A stretch of 64,000 bases of DNA from the NCBI GenBank assembly GCA_032622095.1, contig CP136062.1, forward strand, positions 19,409,739-19,473,738, read 5' to 3'. Origin of the DNA: Siphonodentalium dalli (lineage: Eukaryota > Mollusca > Scaphopoda > Gadilida > Siphonodentaliidae). The notes under the pieces were generated by a model. It was not told the origin of the DNA. It saw nothing but the letters and a program-made list of their open reading frames with translations, and did no database searches. Shown one piece after another: positions 1 through 12,716 of this stretch; position 1 is the stretch's first letter, and every line of letters begins with the position of its first letter. The translations under genes were made by a program, and so were the position numbers.

Positions 1-156
1 TATTCCCGATAATGAAAAATAATAGATTTCTAAAATCGATATCTAAAATATCTGAGCTTTGATGGGTGGCTTCCTCGACTCGAATCAAATATTTTTTCCC
101 CCCGAAGCCATTGAAATAGTAATTGAGAGGAGTTTTATCGGATTGAGTACCTTTAA
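1..156. mobile_element. TTAA-flanked miniature element A, 5'-cut by window edge
   Basis: This is the right-hand part of the element seen complete at 793-1229. The shared block runs from the AT-rich stretch near position 30 through the phrase TTCCTCGACTCGA and ends in GGATTGAGTACCTTTAA, whose last four bases are TTAA. A third, inverted copy lies at 58839-59000. There is no coding capacity. The missing left part lies outside the window. Confidence 0.75.
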
Positions 157-792
157 TGGTTAATGAAGATACGTATGCACATTAAACACCATCACGGTGG
201 CTTTACATCATGTATAATTTAACATAACTGCATCATCAATGTCTTGTGAAGACGGATGTTTATACGCTCCAAATAATTATTCTGATATTGAAATAGTTAT
301 AAACATAATTGAAATGAACTCGAAAAAAGTAAAACCACAACGGCGAATAGAAGGCTTACATAAGAAAAAAATAAAAACTTGGCTATGGGTTGTGTTGACA
401 TAACCAACTCAGAATGTTCGGTGATGGTGTAGTACCAGTATTGTGAATAGGGGGACGTGCTTTCGTGCATCTTCAGTCTGCAATATTTATTACAAGTATT
501 TCAACAGCAATTCTGTCACCATGATTTGTTGCTATATACTTATGGCATACATATCAGTAATGGTTTTGGTTGGTTGCCCGCATGTAAATAATAGTCATAC
601 AAGCCTAATATTTGGTCCAACCTTCCGTAAAGTATATAAATGTACACGTAACCCGTGAACATATAGCCATCTTGATTCATGGTGGTTTGGTATAGACTTA
701 GGAGTCGTACTATTTTTCGCTCAGTTTTAAATTTGCGAAAAATAGTACTGCGCGAATTTAAATACAAGTAACGTATATAGTGAAGTACATTA
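157..792. other. Spacer, no gene recognised
   Basis: This is AT-rich sequence without a recognisable gene. The one structured spot is a hairpin at 707-748 whose 14-bp arms read GTACTATTTTTCGC and its reverse complement around a 14-base loop. Short open frames on both strands show no domain or composition that argues for coding. Confidence 0.5.
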
Positions 793-1229
793 TTAAAGGT
801 ACTCAATCCAATTCGATGGTCCCCATATCATCAGATTCCAACAACAACATTTTTTTAAATGCCGCTTCAGTTATCAGAATCGATTAATTGCCAAAAATAA
901 TTATAACCACATTCAACTATAGTAAAAAATTGCCCAAACCCTGTTAGTTATCAACATTTTGGTCAACGAAAAATTTTGCCGGTTTGTCTGACAAAAAAGC
1001 CACTTGATTTTAGAGTTATCCATCTTCATCCGTAATTTTGTCAGAGAAATTCCTCTAGTCGACTGTTTACAGGGCCACTTTAAATTAAAATAATATATTC
1101 CAAATATACCGATATCTGATCACTCTGAGCTTTGATGGTTGGGTTCCTCGACTCGATTCAAATATTTGTTAACCCCGAAGCCAAGGAAATACTATTTTGC
1201 GAGCGTTAATTCGGATTGAGTACCTTTAA
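793..1229. mobile_element. TTAA-flanked miniature inverted-repeat element A (complete)
   Basis: The element is 437 bp with terminal inverted repeats TTAAAGGTACTCAATCC at the left and the reverse complement at the right, each ending on TTAA. TTAA target sites are known for piggyBac and Kolobok DNA transposons, so this is probably a non-autonomous member of such a superfamily. It has no transposase. Partial copies at 1-156 and 58839-59000 show that it is dispersed. The 61694-62193 element starts with the same TTAAAGGTAC, so the two may be mobilised by related enzymes. Confidence 0.8.
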
Positions 1230-1323
1230 GGAACAGGTAAGAACTAAGAAATATATTACCTGCGTTGTTTTTCGACTTTATATGGCAACCCACGTTTATA
1301 CACGTACGTGTGACTGAACCGCG

Positions 1324-1723
1324 TTAACCCTTTACCCAACAAACCGGCCAAAACCGGCCAAATAAAGATTCAACAGCCTAAAATATCTTCGGTCTGTCTC
1401 AATAGAACCATACACATATGGATATCATTGGAACCGGCTTCTTGACCAAATTGTGATAGTTACAGTTATGCCCTGTGCCAATGCATTCTCTTATATATGC
1501 GAGTCGACCATAGGTCGCCTCGCATATATAAGAGAATGCATTGGCCTAAAAAAAATCTTTTTTTAACACTTTTTACCATTTTTTCTTACATTCTTTAACA
1601 ATTTTATAATTTTTAATGTGTTAAGCCAATGCATTCTCTTATATATGCGAGGCGACCTATGGTCGACTCGCATATATAAGAGAATGCATTGGCACAGGGC
1701 CCTTCTGTTGGGTAAAGGGTTAA
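1324..1723 (+). mobile_element. TTAA double-hairpin miniature element B, copy 1
   Basis: The element is exactly 400 bp from TTAA to TTAA, with ends TTAACCCTTTACCCAACA and its reverse complement. It holds two internal near-perfect hairpins of about 70 bp each (around 1477-1545 and 1625-1693). Each has an arm beginning GCCAATGCATTCTCTTATAT and a short loop with the GTCGACC/GGTCGCC pair, and a T-rich spacer separates them. An almost identical 400-bp copy lies inverted at 47353-47752. It has no open frame. TTAA suggests mobilisation by a piggyBac- or Kolobok-type transposase. Confidence 0.88.
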
Positions 1724-1857
1724 TGTTACAGGATGATGTGCAGTAAATTCTACTAAATTAAATTGGACACAAATCTATTTTATGTCACGGAGACAGCTCC
1801 AAGATTTTAATAGTGAATTAGAACTGCCGCGAGCATGACGGTCCGGTTATAAATCGG
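1724..1857. other. Short spacer
   Basis: This is unique-looking sequence between the double-hairpin element and the minisatellite. I recognise nothing in it. Confidence 0.5.
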
Positions 1858-3866
1858 GGGAAAATACCAAGTATGTGTTCAAATAAATCGGGTGGGGAGT
1901 GAATACCAAGTATGTGTTCAAATAAATCGGGTGGGGTGAATACCAAGTATGTGTTCAAATAAATCGGGTGGGGGTGAATACCAAGTATGTGTTCAAATAA
2001 ATCGGGGTGGGGGTGAATACCAAGTATGTGTTCAAATCAATCGGATGGGGTGGTGAATACCAAGTATGTGTTCAAATAAATCAGGTGAGGGTGAATACCA
2101 TGTATGCGTTCAAATAAATCGGGTGGGGGTGAATACCAAGTATGTGTTCAAATAAATCGGTGGGGGTGAATACCAAGTATGTGTTCAAATAAATCGAGTG
2201 GGGGTGAATACCAAGTACGTGTTCAAATAAATCGGGTGGGGAAAAATACCAAATATGCGTTCAAATAAATCGGTGGGGGTGGTGAATACCAAGTATGTGG
2301 TCAAATAAATCGGGTGGGGTGGTGAATACCAAGTATGTGTTCAAATAAATCAGGTGGGGGTGAATACCATGTATGCGTTCAAATAAATCGGGTGGGGGTG
2401 AATACCAAGTATGTGTTCAAATAAATCGCGGTGGGGGTGAATACCAAGTATGCGTTCAAATAAATCGGGGGGGGGGGGTGAATACCAAGTATGTGTTCAA
2501 ATAAATCGGGGTGGGGTGAATACCAAGTATGTGTTCAAATAAATCGGGGGGCGGGGGTGAATACCAAGTATGTGTTCAAATAAATCGGGTGGGGGTGAAT
2601 ACCAAGTATGTGTTCAAATAAATCGGGTGGGGGTGAATACAAAGTATGTGTTCAAATAAATCGGATGGGGTGAATACCAAGTATGTGTTCAAATAAATCG
2701 GGTGGGGGTGAATACCAAGTATGTGTTCAAATAAATTGGGGTGGGGTGGTGAATACTAAGTATGTGTTCAAATAAATCGGGGTGGGTGTGAATACCAAGT
2801 ATGTGTTCAGATAAATCGGGGTGGGGGTGAATACCAAGTATGTGCTCAAATAAATCTGGTGGGGGTGAATACCAAGTATGTGTTCAAATAAATCGGGTGG
2901 GGGTGAATACCAAGTATGTGTTCAAATAAATCGGGGGGGGGGGGGGAAATACCAGGTATGTGTTCAAATAAATCGGGTGGGGGTGAATACCAAGTATGTG
3001 TTCAAATCAATCGGGTGGGGGTGAATACCAAGAATGCGTCCAAATAAATCGGGGGGGGGGGGGGTGAATACCAGGTATGTGTTCAAATAAATCGGGGGGG
3101 GGGGGGGGGGTGAATACCAAGTATGTGTTCAAATAAATCGGGGGGGGGGGGGTGAATACCAGGTATGTGTTCAAATAAATCGGGGGGGGGGGGGGTGAAT
3201 ACCAAGTATGCGTCCAAATAAATCGGGGTGGGGGTTAATACGAAGTATGCGTCCAAATAAATCGGGGATGAATACCAGGTATGTGTTCAAATAAATCGGG
3301 GGGGGGGGGTGAATACCAAGTATGTATTCAAATAAATCGGGTGGGGGTGAATACCAAATATGTGTTCAAATAAATCGGGGGGGGGTGAATACCAGGTATG
3401 CGTCCAAATAAATCGGGGGGGGGGGGGGTGAATACCAGGTATGTGTTCAAATAAATCGGGTGGGAGTGTTTTAATACCAAGTATGTGTTCAAATAAATCG
3501 GGGGTGGGGGTGAATACAAAGTTTGTGCTCAAATAAATCGGGTGGGGGTGAATACCAAATATGTGTTCAAATAAATCGGGTGGGGGGTGAATACCAAGTA
3601 TGCGTTCAAATAAATCGGGGGGGGGGGGGGAGTAGGTGAATACCAAGTATGCGTTCAAATAAATCGGGGGGGGGGGGGGAGTAGGTGAATACCAAGTATG
3701 CGTTTCAAATGAATCGGGGGGGGGAGGTGTTGAATACCAAGTATGCGTTCAAATAAATCGGGTGGGGTGAATACCAAGTATGTGTTCAAATAAATCGGGG
3801 TGGGGTGAATACCAAGTATGTGTTCAAATAAATCGGGGTGGGGTGACCACCAAGCATGTGTTCAAA
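1858..3866 (+). repeat. Minisatellite, about 38-bp unit, about 53 copies, G-run rich
   Basis: Each unit reads roughly GAATACCAAGTATGTGTTCA followed by AATAAATCGG and a G-rich tract with optional T interruptions. Unit length varies mainly because the G tract varies from about 4 to more than 15 bases. The uninterrupted G tracts concentrate in the right half, about 2925-3730. Apparent open frames here (proline-rich on the minus strand) follow from the repeat period and are not genes. Confidence 0.95.
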
Positions 3867-3924
3867 ATATCTCGTCTTAGTCACAACCGCAATCTATTTC
3901 CCAGTCTTATATTTCAAATACCGG

Positions 3925-4482
3925 ACTTGTGAGCCTTGTCTATATCGTATAGTATATACACACAGACTTGTGAGCCTTGTCTATCGTATATTATATACAC
4001 ACAGACTTGTGAGCCTTGTCTATCGTATAGTATATACACACATAATGCTTTGTCTATCGTATAGTATATACACACAGAATGCCTTGTGAGCCTTGTCTAT
4101 CGTATCGTATAGTATATACACACACAGACTTGTGAGCCTTGTCTATCGTATCGTATAGTATATACACACAGACTTGTGAGCCTTGTCTATCGTATCGTAT
4201 AGTATATGCACACATACTTGTGAGCCTTGTCTATCGTATCGTATAGTATATACACACAGACTTGTGAGCCTTGTCTATCGTATCGTATAGTATATACACA
4301 CACAGACTTGTGAGCCTTGTCTATCGTATCGTATAGTATATACACACAGACTTGTGAGCCTTGTCTATCGTATCGTATAGTATATACAACACAGACTTGT
4401 GAGCCTTGTCTATCGTATATATATACACACACAGACTTGTGAGCCTTGTCTATCGTATCGTATAGTATATACACACAGACTG
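3925..4482 (+). repeat. Minisatellite, about 44-bp unit, about 13 copies
   Basis: The units contain CTTGTGAGCCTTGTCTATCG, then one or two CGTAT steps, then AGTATATACACACA. Unit length differs by the number of CGTAT and CA steps. It directly follows the 38-bp array after about 55 bp of unrelated sequence. Open frames inside are repeat artefacts. Confidence 0.93.
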
Positions 4483-4871
4483 ACAAGAGTGTGTTAATGG
4501 GTTTGTTAATATGGCACTAGTATTAGGGGTGCATGTGTCTACATTGGTGTATATATGTGTACAGTTTACATGCACACGGTGACCTTAGAGATCTGACTTG
4601 CGTAGCAATGGGACATAGTCACGCTGGTCATCCGTGTTACGAGGACTCCGATGAGTGACGGCGGACGCGACTCCTGTGTGATTACATTGCATCTAGTTCC
4701 TCAGGAAAAACGGCACCTAAATGGTTTTAAATATATATACCTTTATGTTAGACAATATTAGACAATATTAGTCTTAATCTGTCGGTGCTAAATTTGTGCC
4801 AACTTGTCCACATTTAAGGTATATATAGGGCAAAGTGATACGAAACTCGTGAGATTGCTCGCAAATTGACC
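4483..4871. other. Spacer with two small dispersed-repeat fragments
   Basis: Two fragments match other places in the window. About 4495-4527 (AATGGGTTTGTTAATATGGC) resembles the arms of the hairpin element at 61151-61268. About 4618-4667 (CACGCTGGTCATCCGTGT) occurs inverted at about 6780-6830. There is no gene. Confidence 0.55.
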
Positions 4872-5012
4872 CAATATAGTATTATCACTGCTAAATATAG
4901 TATTATCACTGCCAAATATAGTGTTATCAAATATAGTATTATCACTGCCAAATATAGTATTATCAAATATAGTATTATCACTGCCAAAAATAGTATTATC
5001 ACTGCCAAATTT
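4872..5012 (+). repeat. Short tandem array of 21- and 14-bp units
   Basis: The units are ATATAGTATTATCACTGCCA plus A (21 bp) and a shortened ATATAGTATTATCA (14 bp), about eight units in mixed order. The lengths are multiples of seven, which makes open frames on both strands that I do not regard as genes. Confidence 0.9.
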
Positions 5013-7554
5013 GAACAGATCGTGACGTTAAGGCACACCCAAGAGTCCGGTGATTGAAATATCAGCAACTCAACCACCACCATGCAATTATCCAGTTTAA
5101 AAAATAGGAATATTTAGCTTTAGCAATTTGTAACGCGGACGTGTTTTTTAGTAACGCTGGACGCGCTTCAGAAATCATATTATTAACTGCGGATGCGAAT
5201 ATTCTGACAAAGAATTTATTGAGAAAGATGAATGTGCTGGTTATACATGTATAAGGAATCATATGTATGTGTGTTTACCATCATTTGACGCATTGTTAAC
5301 AACCGGCTTCAGAGCAACCATAATGTGGGTCACACAAAGCAACCAGGCGAATCGTTGTCGGGAGATTAGGTGCTTCCTTTTGCTATTACTATGTTTCTGT
5401 GTATACAACTATAAGAGTGTATATGACAGAAACGCTCGCGACAGGCACGTGGTTTGCAAAATAATTCGCACCGGCCCGGTCGGTGAGATAATATAACTCA
5501 AGCTTATATGGAACTCTTGTGCCAATTACACGTATATGGAAATCACAAACCCATGTTATGACTGAAATATATTTTCCAACCGTCAATGTTAAGGCTCAAA
5601 TAGCCATGAGTTTAAAATGTCCAAACCATATGGCCGGATTCGTCATCTCCATGTTAAACCTGGTCTACGTATATATATACCTCTGAGTTTAAACCGCCGG
5701 TCAATAATATAATAGAATTGAGCCGTCGACATGAGTTTATTAAACATAATATGAACTAGAACATAATGCGGAATACACTCCAGATTATTTAACTGCAAAA
5801 AAAAACATATACTATTATCTAACGACATAGTCTCACCCCTATAGCTGTGTGCTAATGTTTCAATACTTCATGCTTCGTTCATAATTAGTTGAAAGTTTCG
5901 CATACAAAATCAGTTGATAGTGTACTCATGCATAGTTTGATTTGCAATATTATTTTTCCAGTGGGGAAACTAGTTGTCAGGCCACACGTTACGCATGTTC
6001 CTATTTTACAGGGGACTTACCAACCCGGGAAAGCAAGTTTGTTTCCTGTCCGATCTGGGGCACCCAGCCCTTCAAAGCAATTTTTCCAATGAAAATTGGG
6101 GACCAACCCCCAAAAGTTTGAAGAAAAATTAAAAAAAATAGGACTCCTGGGTTTTATTTGCGACCCCTCCCTCTGATTTTTGTTACAACTTAGGGATGAA
6201 ATGGACATCAGTCAGATATATTCCAGATTGGAAGGGTGCTAGATGAGAAATATCCAACAGCTGGACAGTTTGAGGTACCAGTCGGAACATTCCAACCCAA
6301 GAGAGTGCTTATATAATTTCGAGAACTTGTAAGGGGAGTTTTGTCTGGCTCAATGGGGTACAGTTTGAAAAAACGAGGTGGATAGCCACTAACGGAGACG
6401 CTCTGGTCACGTATGTGTTATTGTCTATTTTTCATTATGATGTCTAAATATAATTAATCCGATTATTAAATGGCCATATCACAAAAATTCGACATTTATT
6501 GTCATTCAAACATTGTCATAATGGGCCATGTATATGCCTATGTCATGTCGTGTGAAGGTAAATGTGTTCGAGAAAAAAAGCGCATCAATCGTTACCAATT
6601 TTCGCATCCAATTACTATCCCACAGAAACTCTACGCGTCCTCGTTACAAATTGCTAAGGAAAATATTCGGATTTCTTGAAACTGGTTGCTTGGCGGTGGT
6701 TGAGACGAAAACAGAATACACACTAAAATAAAGACGTTTTCTTGAGCATACTGTGACAATGCAAACAAGCGGGGGGGGGGGCGTCCACCGTTACTCATCC
6801 GCGTCCTCGTTACACGGATGACCAGCGTGATAGCTCTGCCTTTTAGATTGCGTGGCATGGCGACTGGCACTTTGCCACGTGACCCAGACAATAAACCAAA
6901 CCCAACAATTAGTGTTTACTCGATTTAAAGGTCGCCTGTCCGTCCAGTGGTCTGTCTAAATATAACACCGGAAGTCTCAAGCTTGAATCGGTGCTTGTCA
7001 GATAATACCACACTCCAATTAACCCGTGTTTGGTTTTATAATGGGACTAATTAATTATAGCTACATTATTGTATCAAAACTATCTAGATCATTCCAAAAT
7101 AGCAAACTTGGAACCAATCAATATTTCCGAACACTGACTCTTTTCAATCCAGAGATAAATGTTCTATTAAACTGAGATGAGTATTGAAGTGATTGAATAA
7201 GCATTGGATTGGTTATACCCCCGGGCACGTATACGTCTTTGGAGACCGTATATGAACGGACTTTCTGAGTGGTCATGCATGGTGCTACAGTACTGTTGAC
7301 GTATTTAATACCATAATAGTAATCCTGTTTCCGGCCATTATCGCCGAGTTTCTGTAATTATGTTTGGTATCTCGTCCTGGTTACAAATGACTGTTTCGTT
7401 AAACACATTGGAAGGTGTTACTCCACCCCACGAATCCTTACTTCCAACTAGAGGTGTGACTGTCCCAATGGGACTAAGGATACCCCCGTGTTTTTAAAAT
7501 ACTAAGATGTTTCACATGTCAGTAAACATTTAGTTAAAATAATAAAATAACAGT
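5013..7554. other. Long spacer, no gene recognised
   Basis: About 2.5 kb carries no recognisable coding region. It contains a G run at about 6771-6782 and the inverted copy (about 6780-6830) of the fragment at 4618-4667. Short open frames on both strands have no recognisable domain. Distant or fragmentary transposon remnants cannot be excluded by eye. Confidence 0.5.
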
Positions 7555-8212
7555 TCCCATTGCAGGTGCACAAACCTAACCGTAATCTTAAACCTATTGA
7601 CAGAAAAATGTAGGAATAAAGCTCGGACAAAATTATGCATTTTGCAAAAATGTTCTACGTAGAATAAGGGGAATAACTCCACAAAAAATGTCGGACAGAC
7701 ATCATAATCGCAGGTGCACAGGTTCTCATGGTACTAAATATCAGTGCCAAGATTAAAAAACAATTGACCTAAAAATGTAGAAATAAAAGCTCGGACAAAA
7801 TTAGGCATGTTGCAAAAAAATGTCTAAGTCAAAAAAGGGGAATAACTCCACCAAAAAATGCCGGACAGACGTCATAATCGCAGGTGCACAGGTTCCCATG
7901 GTACTAAATGTCTGTGCCAAGTTAAAAAAGAATTGACATAGAAATGTTGGAATAAAAGCTTGGACAAAATTATACATGTTGCAAAAACTTTCTAAGTCGA
8001 AAAATGGGGAATACTCCAACAAAAAGTCCGACAGACGTCATAATCGCAGGTGCACAGGTTCCCATGGTGGTTGATGTCTGTGCAATGTTTCACGGAAATC
8101 GATAAAAAAAACAGCTGAGAAAAACTCCGGACAAATTTGTGTCCACGGACGGACGGACGACGGACAAGCTGACTCCAGTATATCCCCCCTAACTTCGTTG
8201 CGGGGGTATAAT
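7555..8212 (+). mobile_element. Tandemly expanded non-autonomous element with hairpin tail
   Basis: A unit of about 146-170 bp starts near 7564, 7710, 7880 and 8046 (each with GCAGGTGCACAGGTTCCCAT or a variant). The last unit runs into GACGGACGGACG-type simple sequence and a terminal hairpin at about 8180-8211, where TATCCCCCC pairs with GGGGGTATA around a loop containing CTTCGTTGC. I associate this tail with repeats common in bivalve and other mollusc genomes. That is recollection, not a match shown here. Short open frames inside look non-coding. Confidence 0.65.
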
Positions 8213-11200
8213 TAACAGAGAGGTGTGCCACTTCACTCCTGAATCATGAATACCAATTAACAGAGTGGTGTTACCCCTACTCCCCGAATTCAAGTTAACA
8301 GATAGGAGGTGTCACACCCTTACCCCATGAATCCCGGATGGTATCACGCTACCCTGAATCATGGACACCAGTTAACAGAGAAGGGTGTCAATGCCTACCC
8401 CTGAATCATGGGTACCAGTTAAAAGAGGGGTGACACCGCATACCCCCATGAATACCGAATACCAGTTAACAGAGAGGGGCATCACCGACTACCCCCTGAA
8501 TACCAGTTAACAGAGAGGGGCGTCACCGCCTACCCCCAGAATACGAGTTAACAGAGAGGGTGTCACCGCCTACCCCCAGCATACCAGTTAACAGAGAGGG
8601 GCGTCACCGCCTACCACCAGAATACCAATTAACAGAGAGGGCATCACCGCCTACCCCCAGAATACCAGTTAACAGAAAGGGGCGTCACCGCCTACCCCCA
8701 GAATACCAGTAAACAGAGAGGGGCGTCACCGCCTACCCCCAGAATACCAGTTAACAGAGAGGGTGTCACCGCCTACCCCCAGAATACCAGTTAACAGAGA
8801 GGGTGTCACCGCCTACCCCCAGAATACCAGTTAACAGAGAGGGGCGTCACCGCCTACCCCCAGAATACCAGTTAACAGAGAGGGCCGTCACCGCCTACCC
8901 CCAGAATACCAGTTAACAGAGAGGGGCGTCACCGCCTACCCCCAGAATACCAGTTAACAGAGAGGGGCATCACCGCCTACCCCCAGAATACCAGTTAACA
9001 GAGAGGGGCGTCACCGCCTACCCCCAGAATACCAGTTAACAGAGAGGGGCGTCACCGCCTACCCCCATAATACCAGTTAACAGAGAGGGGCGTCACCGCC
9101 TACCCCCATAATACGAGTTAACAGGGAGAGTGTCACCGCCTACCCCCAGAATACCAGTTAGCAGAGAGGGGCATCACCGCCTACACCCAGAAAACCAGTT
9201 AACAGAGAGGGGGGTCACCGCATACCCCCAGAATACCAGTTAACAGAGAGGGGCGTCACCGCCTACCCCCATAATACCAGTTAACAGAGAGGGCGTCACC
9301 GCCTACCCCCAGAATACCAGTTAACAGAGAGGGAGTCAGCGCCTACCCCCAGAATACCAGTTAACAGAGAGGGGAGTCAGCGCCTACCCCCAGAATACCA
9401 GTTAACAGAGAGGGGCGTCACCGCCTACCCCCAGAATACGAGTTAACAGAGAGGTGCGTCACCGCCTACCCACTGAATACCAGTTAACAGAGAGGGGCGC
9501 CACCGCCTACCCCCATAATACCAGTTAACAGAGAGGGGCATCACCGCCTACCCACAGAATACCAGTTAACAGATAGGGGTATCACCACCTACCCACTGAA
9601 TACCAGTTAACAGAGAGGGGCATCACCACCTACCCCCAGAATACCAGTTAACAGAGAGGGGCGTCACCGCCTACCCCCATAATACCATTTAACAGAAAGG
9701 GGCGTCACCGCCTACCCCCAGAATACCAGTTAACAGATAGGGGTATCACCACCTACCCACAGAATACCAGTTAACAGAGAGGGGCGTCACCGCCTACCCC
9801 CATAATACCAGTTAACGGAGAGGGGCGTCACCGTCTACCCCCATAATGCCAGTTAACAGAGAGAGGCGTTACCGCCTACCCCCATAATACCAGTTAACAG
9901 AGAGGGTCGTCACCGCCTACCCCCATAATACCAGTTAACAGAGAGGGGCGTCACCGCTTACCCCCATAATACCAGTTAACAGAGAGGGGCGTCACCGCCT
10001 ACCCCCATAATACCAGTTAACAGAGAGGGGCATCACCGCCTACCCCCATAATACAAGTTAACAGAGAGGGGCATCACCGCCTACCCCCAGAATACCAGAT
10101 AACAGATAGGGGTATCACCACCTACCCACTGAATACCAGTTAACAGAGAGGGGCATCACCACCTACCCCCAGAATACCAGTTAACAGATAGGGGTATCAC
10201 CACCTACCCACTGAATACCAGTTAACATAGAGGGGCATCACCACCTACCCCCAGAATACCAGTTAACAGAGAGGGGCGTCACCGCCTACCCTCATAATAC
10301 CTGTTAACAGAGAGGGGCGTCACCGCCTACCCACAGAATACCAGTTAACAGAGAGGGGCGTCACCGCCTACCCCCAGAATACCAGTTAACAGAGAGGGGC
10401 ATCACCACCTACCCCCAGATTACCAGTTAACAGAGAGGGGCGTCACCGCCTACCCCCAGAATACCCGTTAACAGAGAGGTGCGTCACCGCCTACCCCCAG
10501 AATACCAGTTAACAGAGAAGGTTGCCTACCCCTGAGTCATGGGTATCAGTTAACAGAGCGGTGCTATCGCATACCGCCATGCATGATACCGAATACCAGT
10601 TAACAGAAAGGGGCATCACCACCTACCCCCTGAATAACATGCAGTTAACAGAGAGGTGCGTCACCGCCTACCCCCTGAATAACATGCAGTTAACAGAGAG
10701 GGGAGTCACCGCCTACCCCCAGAATACCAGTTAACAGATAGGGGTATCACCGCCTACCCACTGAATACCAGTTAACATAGAGGGGCATCACCACCTACCC
10801 CCAGAATACCAGTTAACAGAGAGGGGCGTCACCGCCTACCCCCATAATACCAGTTAACAGAGAGGGGCGTCACCGCCTACCCCCATAATACGAGTTAACA
10901 GAGAGGGTGTCACCGCCTATCCCCAGAATACCAGTTAACAGAGAGGGGCGTCACCGCCTACACCCAGAATACCAGTTAACAGAGAGGGGCATCACCGCCT
11001 ACCCCCACAATACCAGTTAACAGAGAGGGGCGTCACCGCCTACCCACAGAATACGAGTTAACAGAGAGGGTGTCACCGCCTACCCCCAGAATACCAGTTA
11101 ACAGAGAGGGGCGTCACCGCCTACCTCCAGAATACCAGTTAACAGAGAGGGGCATCACCGCCTACCCCCAGAATACCAGTTAACAGAGAGGGGCGTCACC

Positions 11201-12716
11201 GCCTACCCCCAGAATACAAGTTAACAGAGAGGGACATCACCGCCTACCCCCAGAATACCAGTTAACAGAGAGGGGCATCACCGCCTACCCCCAGAATACG
11301 AGTTAACAGAGAGGGTGTCACCGCCTACCCCCCAGAATACCAGTTAACAGAGAGGGGTGTCACCGCCTACCCCCAGAATACCAGGTAACAGAGAGGGGTG
11401 TCACCGCCTACCCCCAGAATACCAGTTAACAGAGAGAGGCGTCACCGCCTACCCCCAGAATTCGAGTTAACAGAGAGGGTGTCACCGCCTACCCCCAGAA
11501 TACCAGTAAACAGAGAGGGGCGTCACCGCCTACCCCCAGAATACCAGTTAACAGAGAGGGGCATCACCGCCTACCCCCAGCATACCAGTTAACAGAGAGG
11601 GGCATCACCGCCTACCCCCAGAATACCAGTTAACAGAGAGGGGGGTCACCGCATACCCCCAGAATACCAGTTAACAGAGAGGGGCGTCACCGCCTACCCC
11701 CATAATACCAGTTACCAGAGAGGGCGTCACCGCCTACCCCCAGAATACCAGTTAACAGAGAGGGGAGTCAGCGCCTACCCCCAGAATACCAGTTAACAGA
11801 GAGGGGAGTCAGCGCCTACCCCCAGAATACCAGTTAACAGAGAGGGGCGTCACCGCCTACCCCCAGAATACCAGTTAACAGAGAGGTGCGTCACCGCCTA
11901 CCCACTGAATACCAGATAACAGAGAGGGGCGTCACCGCCTACCCCCAGAATACCAGTTAACAGAGAGGGGCATCACCGCCTACCCACAGAATACCAGTTA
12001 ACAGATAGGGGTATCACCACCTACCCACTGAATACCAGTTAACAGAGAGGGGCATCACCACCTACCCCCAGAATACCAGTTAACAGAGAGGGGCGTCACC
12101 GCCTACCCCATAATACCATTTAACAGAGAGGGGCGTCACCGCCTACCCCCAGAATACCAGTTAACAGATAGGGGTATCACCACCTACCCACAGAATACCA
12201 GTTAACAGAGAGGGGCGTCACCGCCTACCCCCATAATACCAGTTAACAGAGAGGAGCGTCACCGCCTACCCCCATAATGCCAGTTAACAGAGAGAGGCGT
12301 CACCGCCTACCCCCATAATACCAGTTAACAGAGAGGGGCGTCACCGCCTACCCCCATAATACCAGTTAACAGAGAGGGGCGTCACCGCCTACCCCCATAA
12401 TACCAGTTAACAGAGAGGGGCGTCACCGCCTACCCCCATAATACCAGTTAACAGAGAGGGGCATCACCGCCTACCCCCATAATACAAGTTAACAGAGAGG
12501 GGCATCACCGCCTACCCCCAGAATACCAGATAACAGATAGGGGCGTCACCGCCTACCCCCATAATACCAGTTAACAGAGAGGGGCATCACCGCCTACCCC
12601 CATAATACAAGTTAACAGAGAGGGGCATCACCGCCTACCCCCAGAATACCAGATAACAGATAGGGGTATCACCACCTACCCACTGAATACCACTTAACAG
12701 AGAGGGGCATCACTCA
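8213..12716 (+). repeat. Large minisatellite, 41-bp unit, about 110 copies
   Basis: The unit contains AATACCAGTTAACAGAGAGG, GGCGTCACCGCC and TACCCCCAG. The left edge (8213-8460) is degenerate, with unit lengths of 50-60 bp, and the array becomes regular after about 8500. Because 41 is not a multiple of three, no frame stays open and there is no protein. Rare variants (for example GGTATCACCACC, GGGGGGTCACCGCAT) recur in the same order about 2431-2432 bp apart, so part of the array has been duplicated as a block. A degenerate sequence resembling this unit lies inverted at about 51385-51460. Confidence 0.96.

Noticed and set aside
3287-3658. Proline-rich minus-strand open frame across the 38-bp minisatellite
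   Set aside because: It is produced by the repeat period and G-tract lengths. The same text reads in several registers, and the array varies by non-multiples of three.
4187-4486. Minus-strand frame rich in Val, Cys, Tyr in the 44-bp array
   Set aside because: Pure tandem-repeat translation with no unique sequence.
8213-12716. CRISPR-like array (regular 41-bp repeats)
   Set aside because: There are no unique spacers between repeats, the array is head-to-tail, and the context is eukaryotic. It is a minisatellite.
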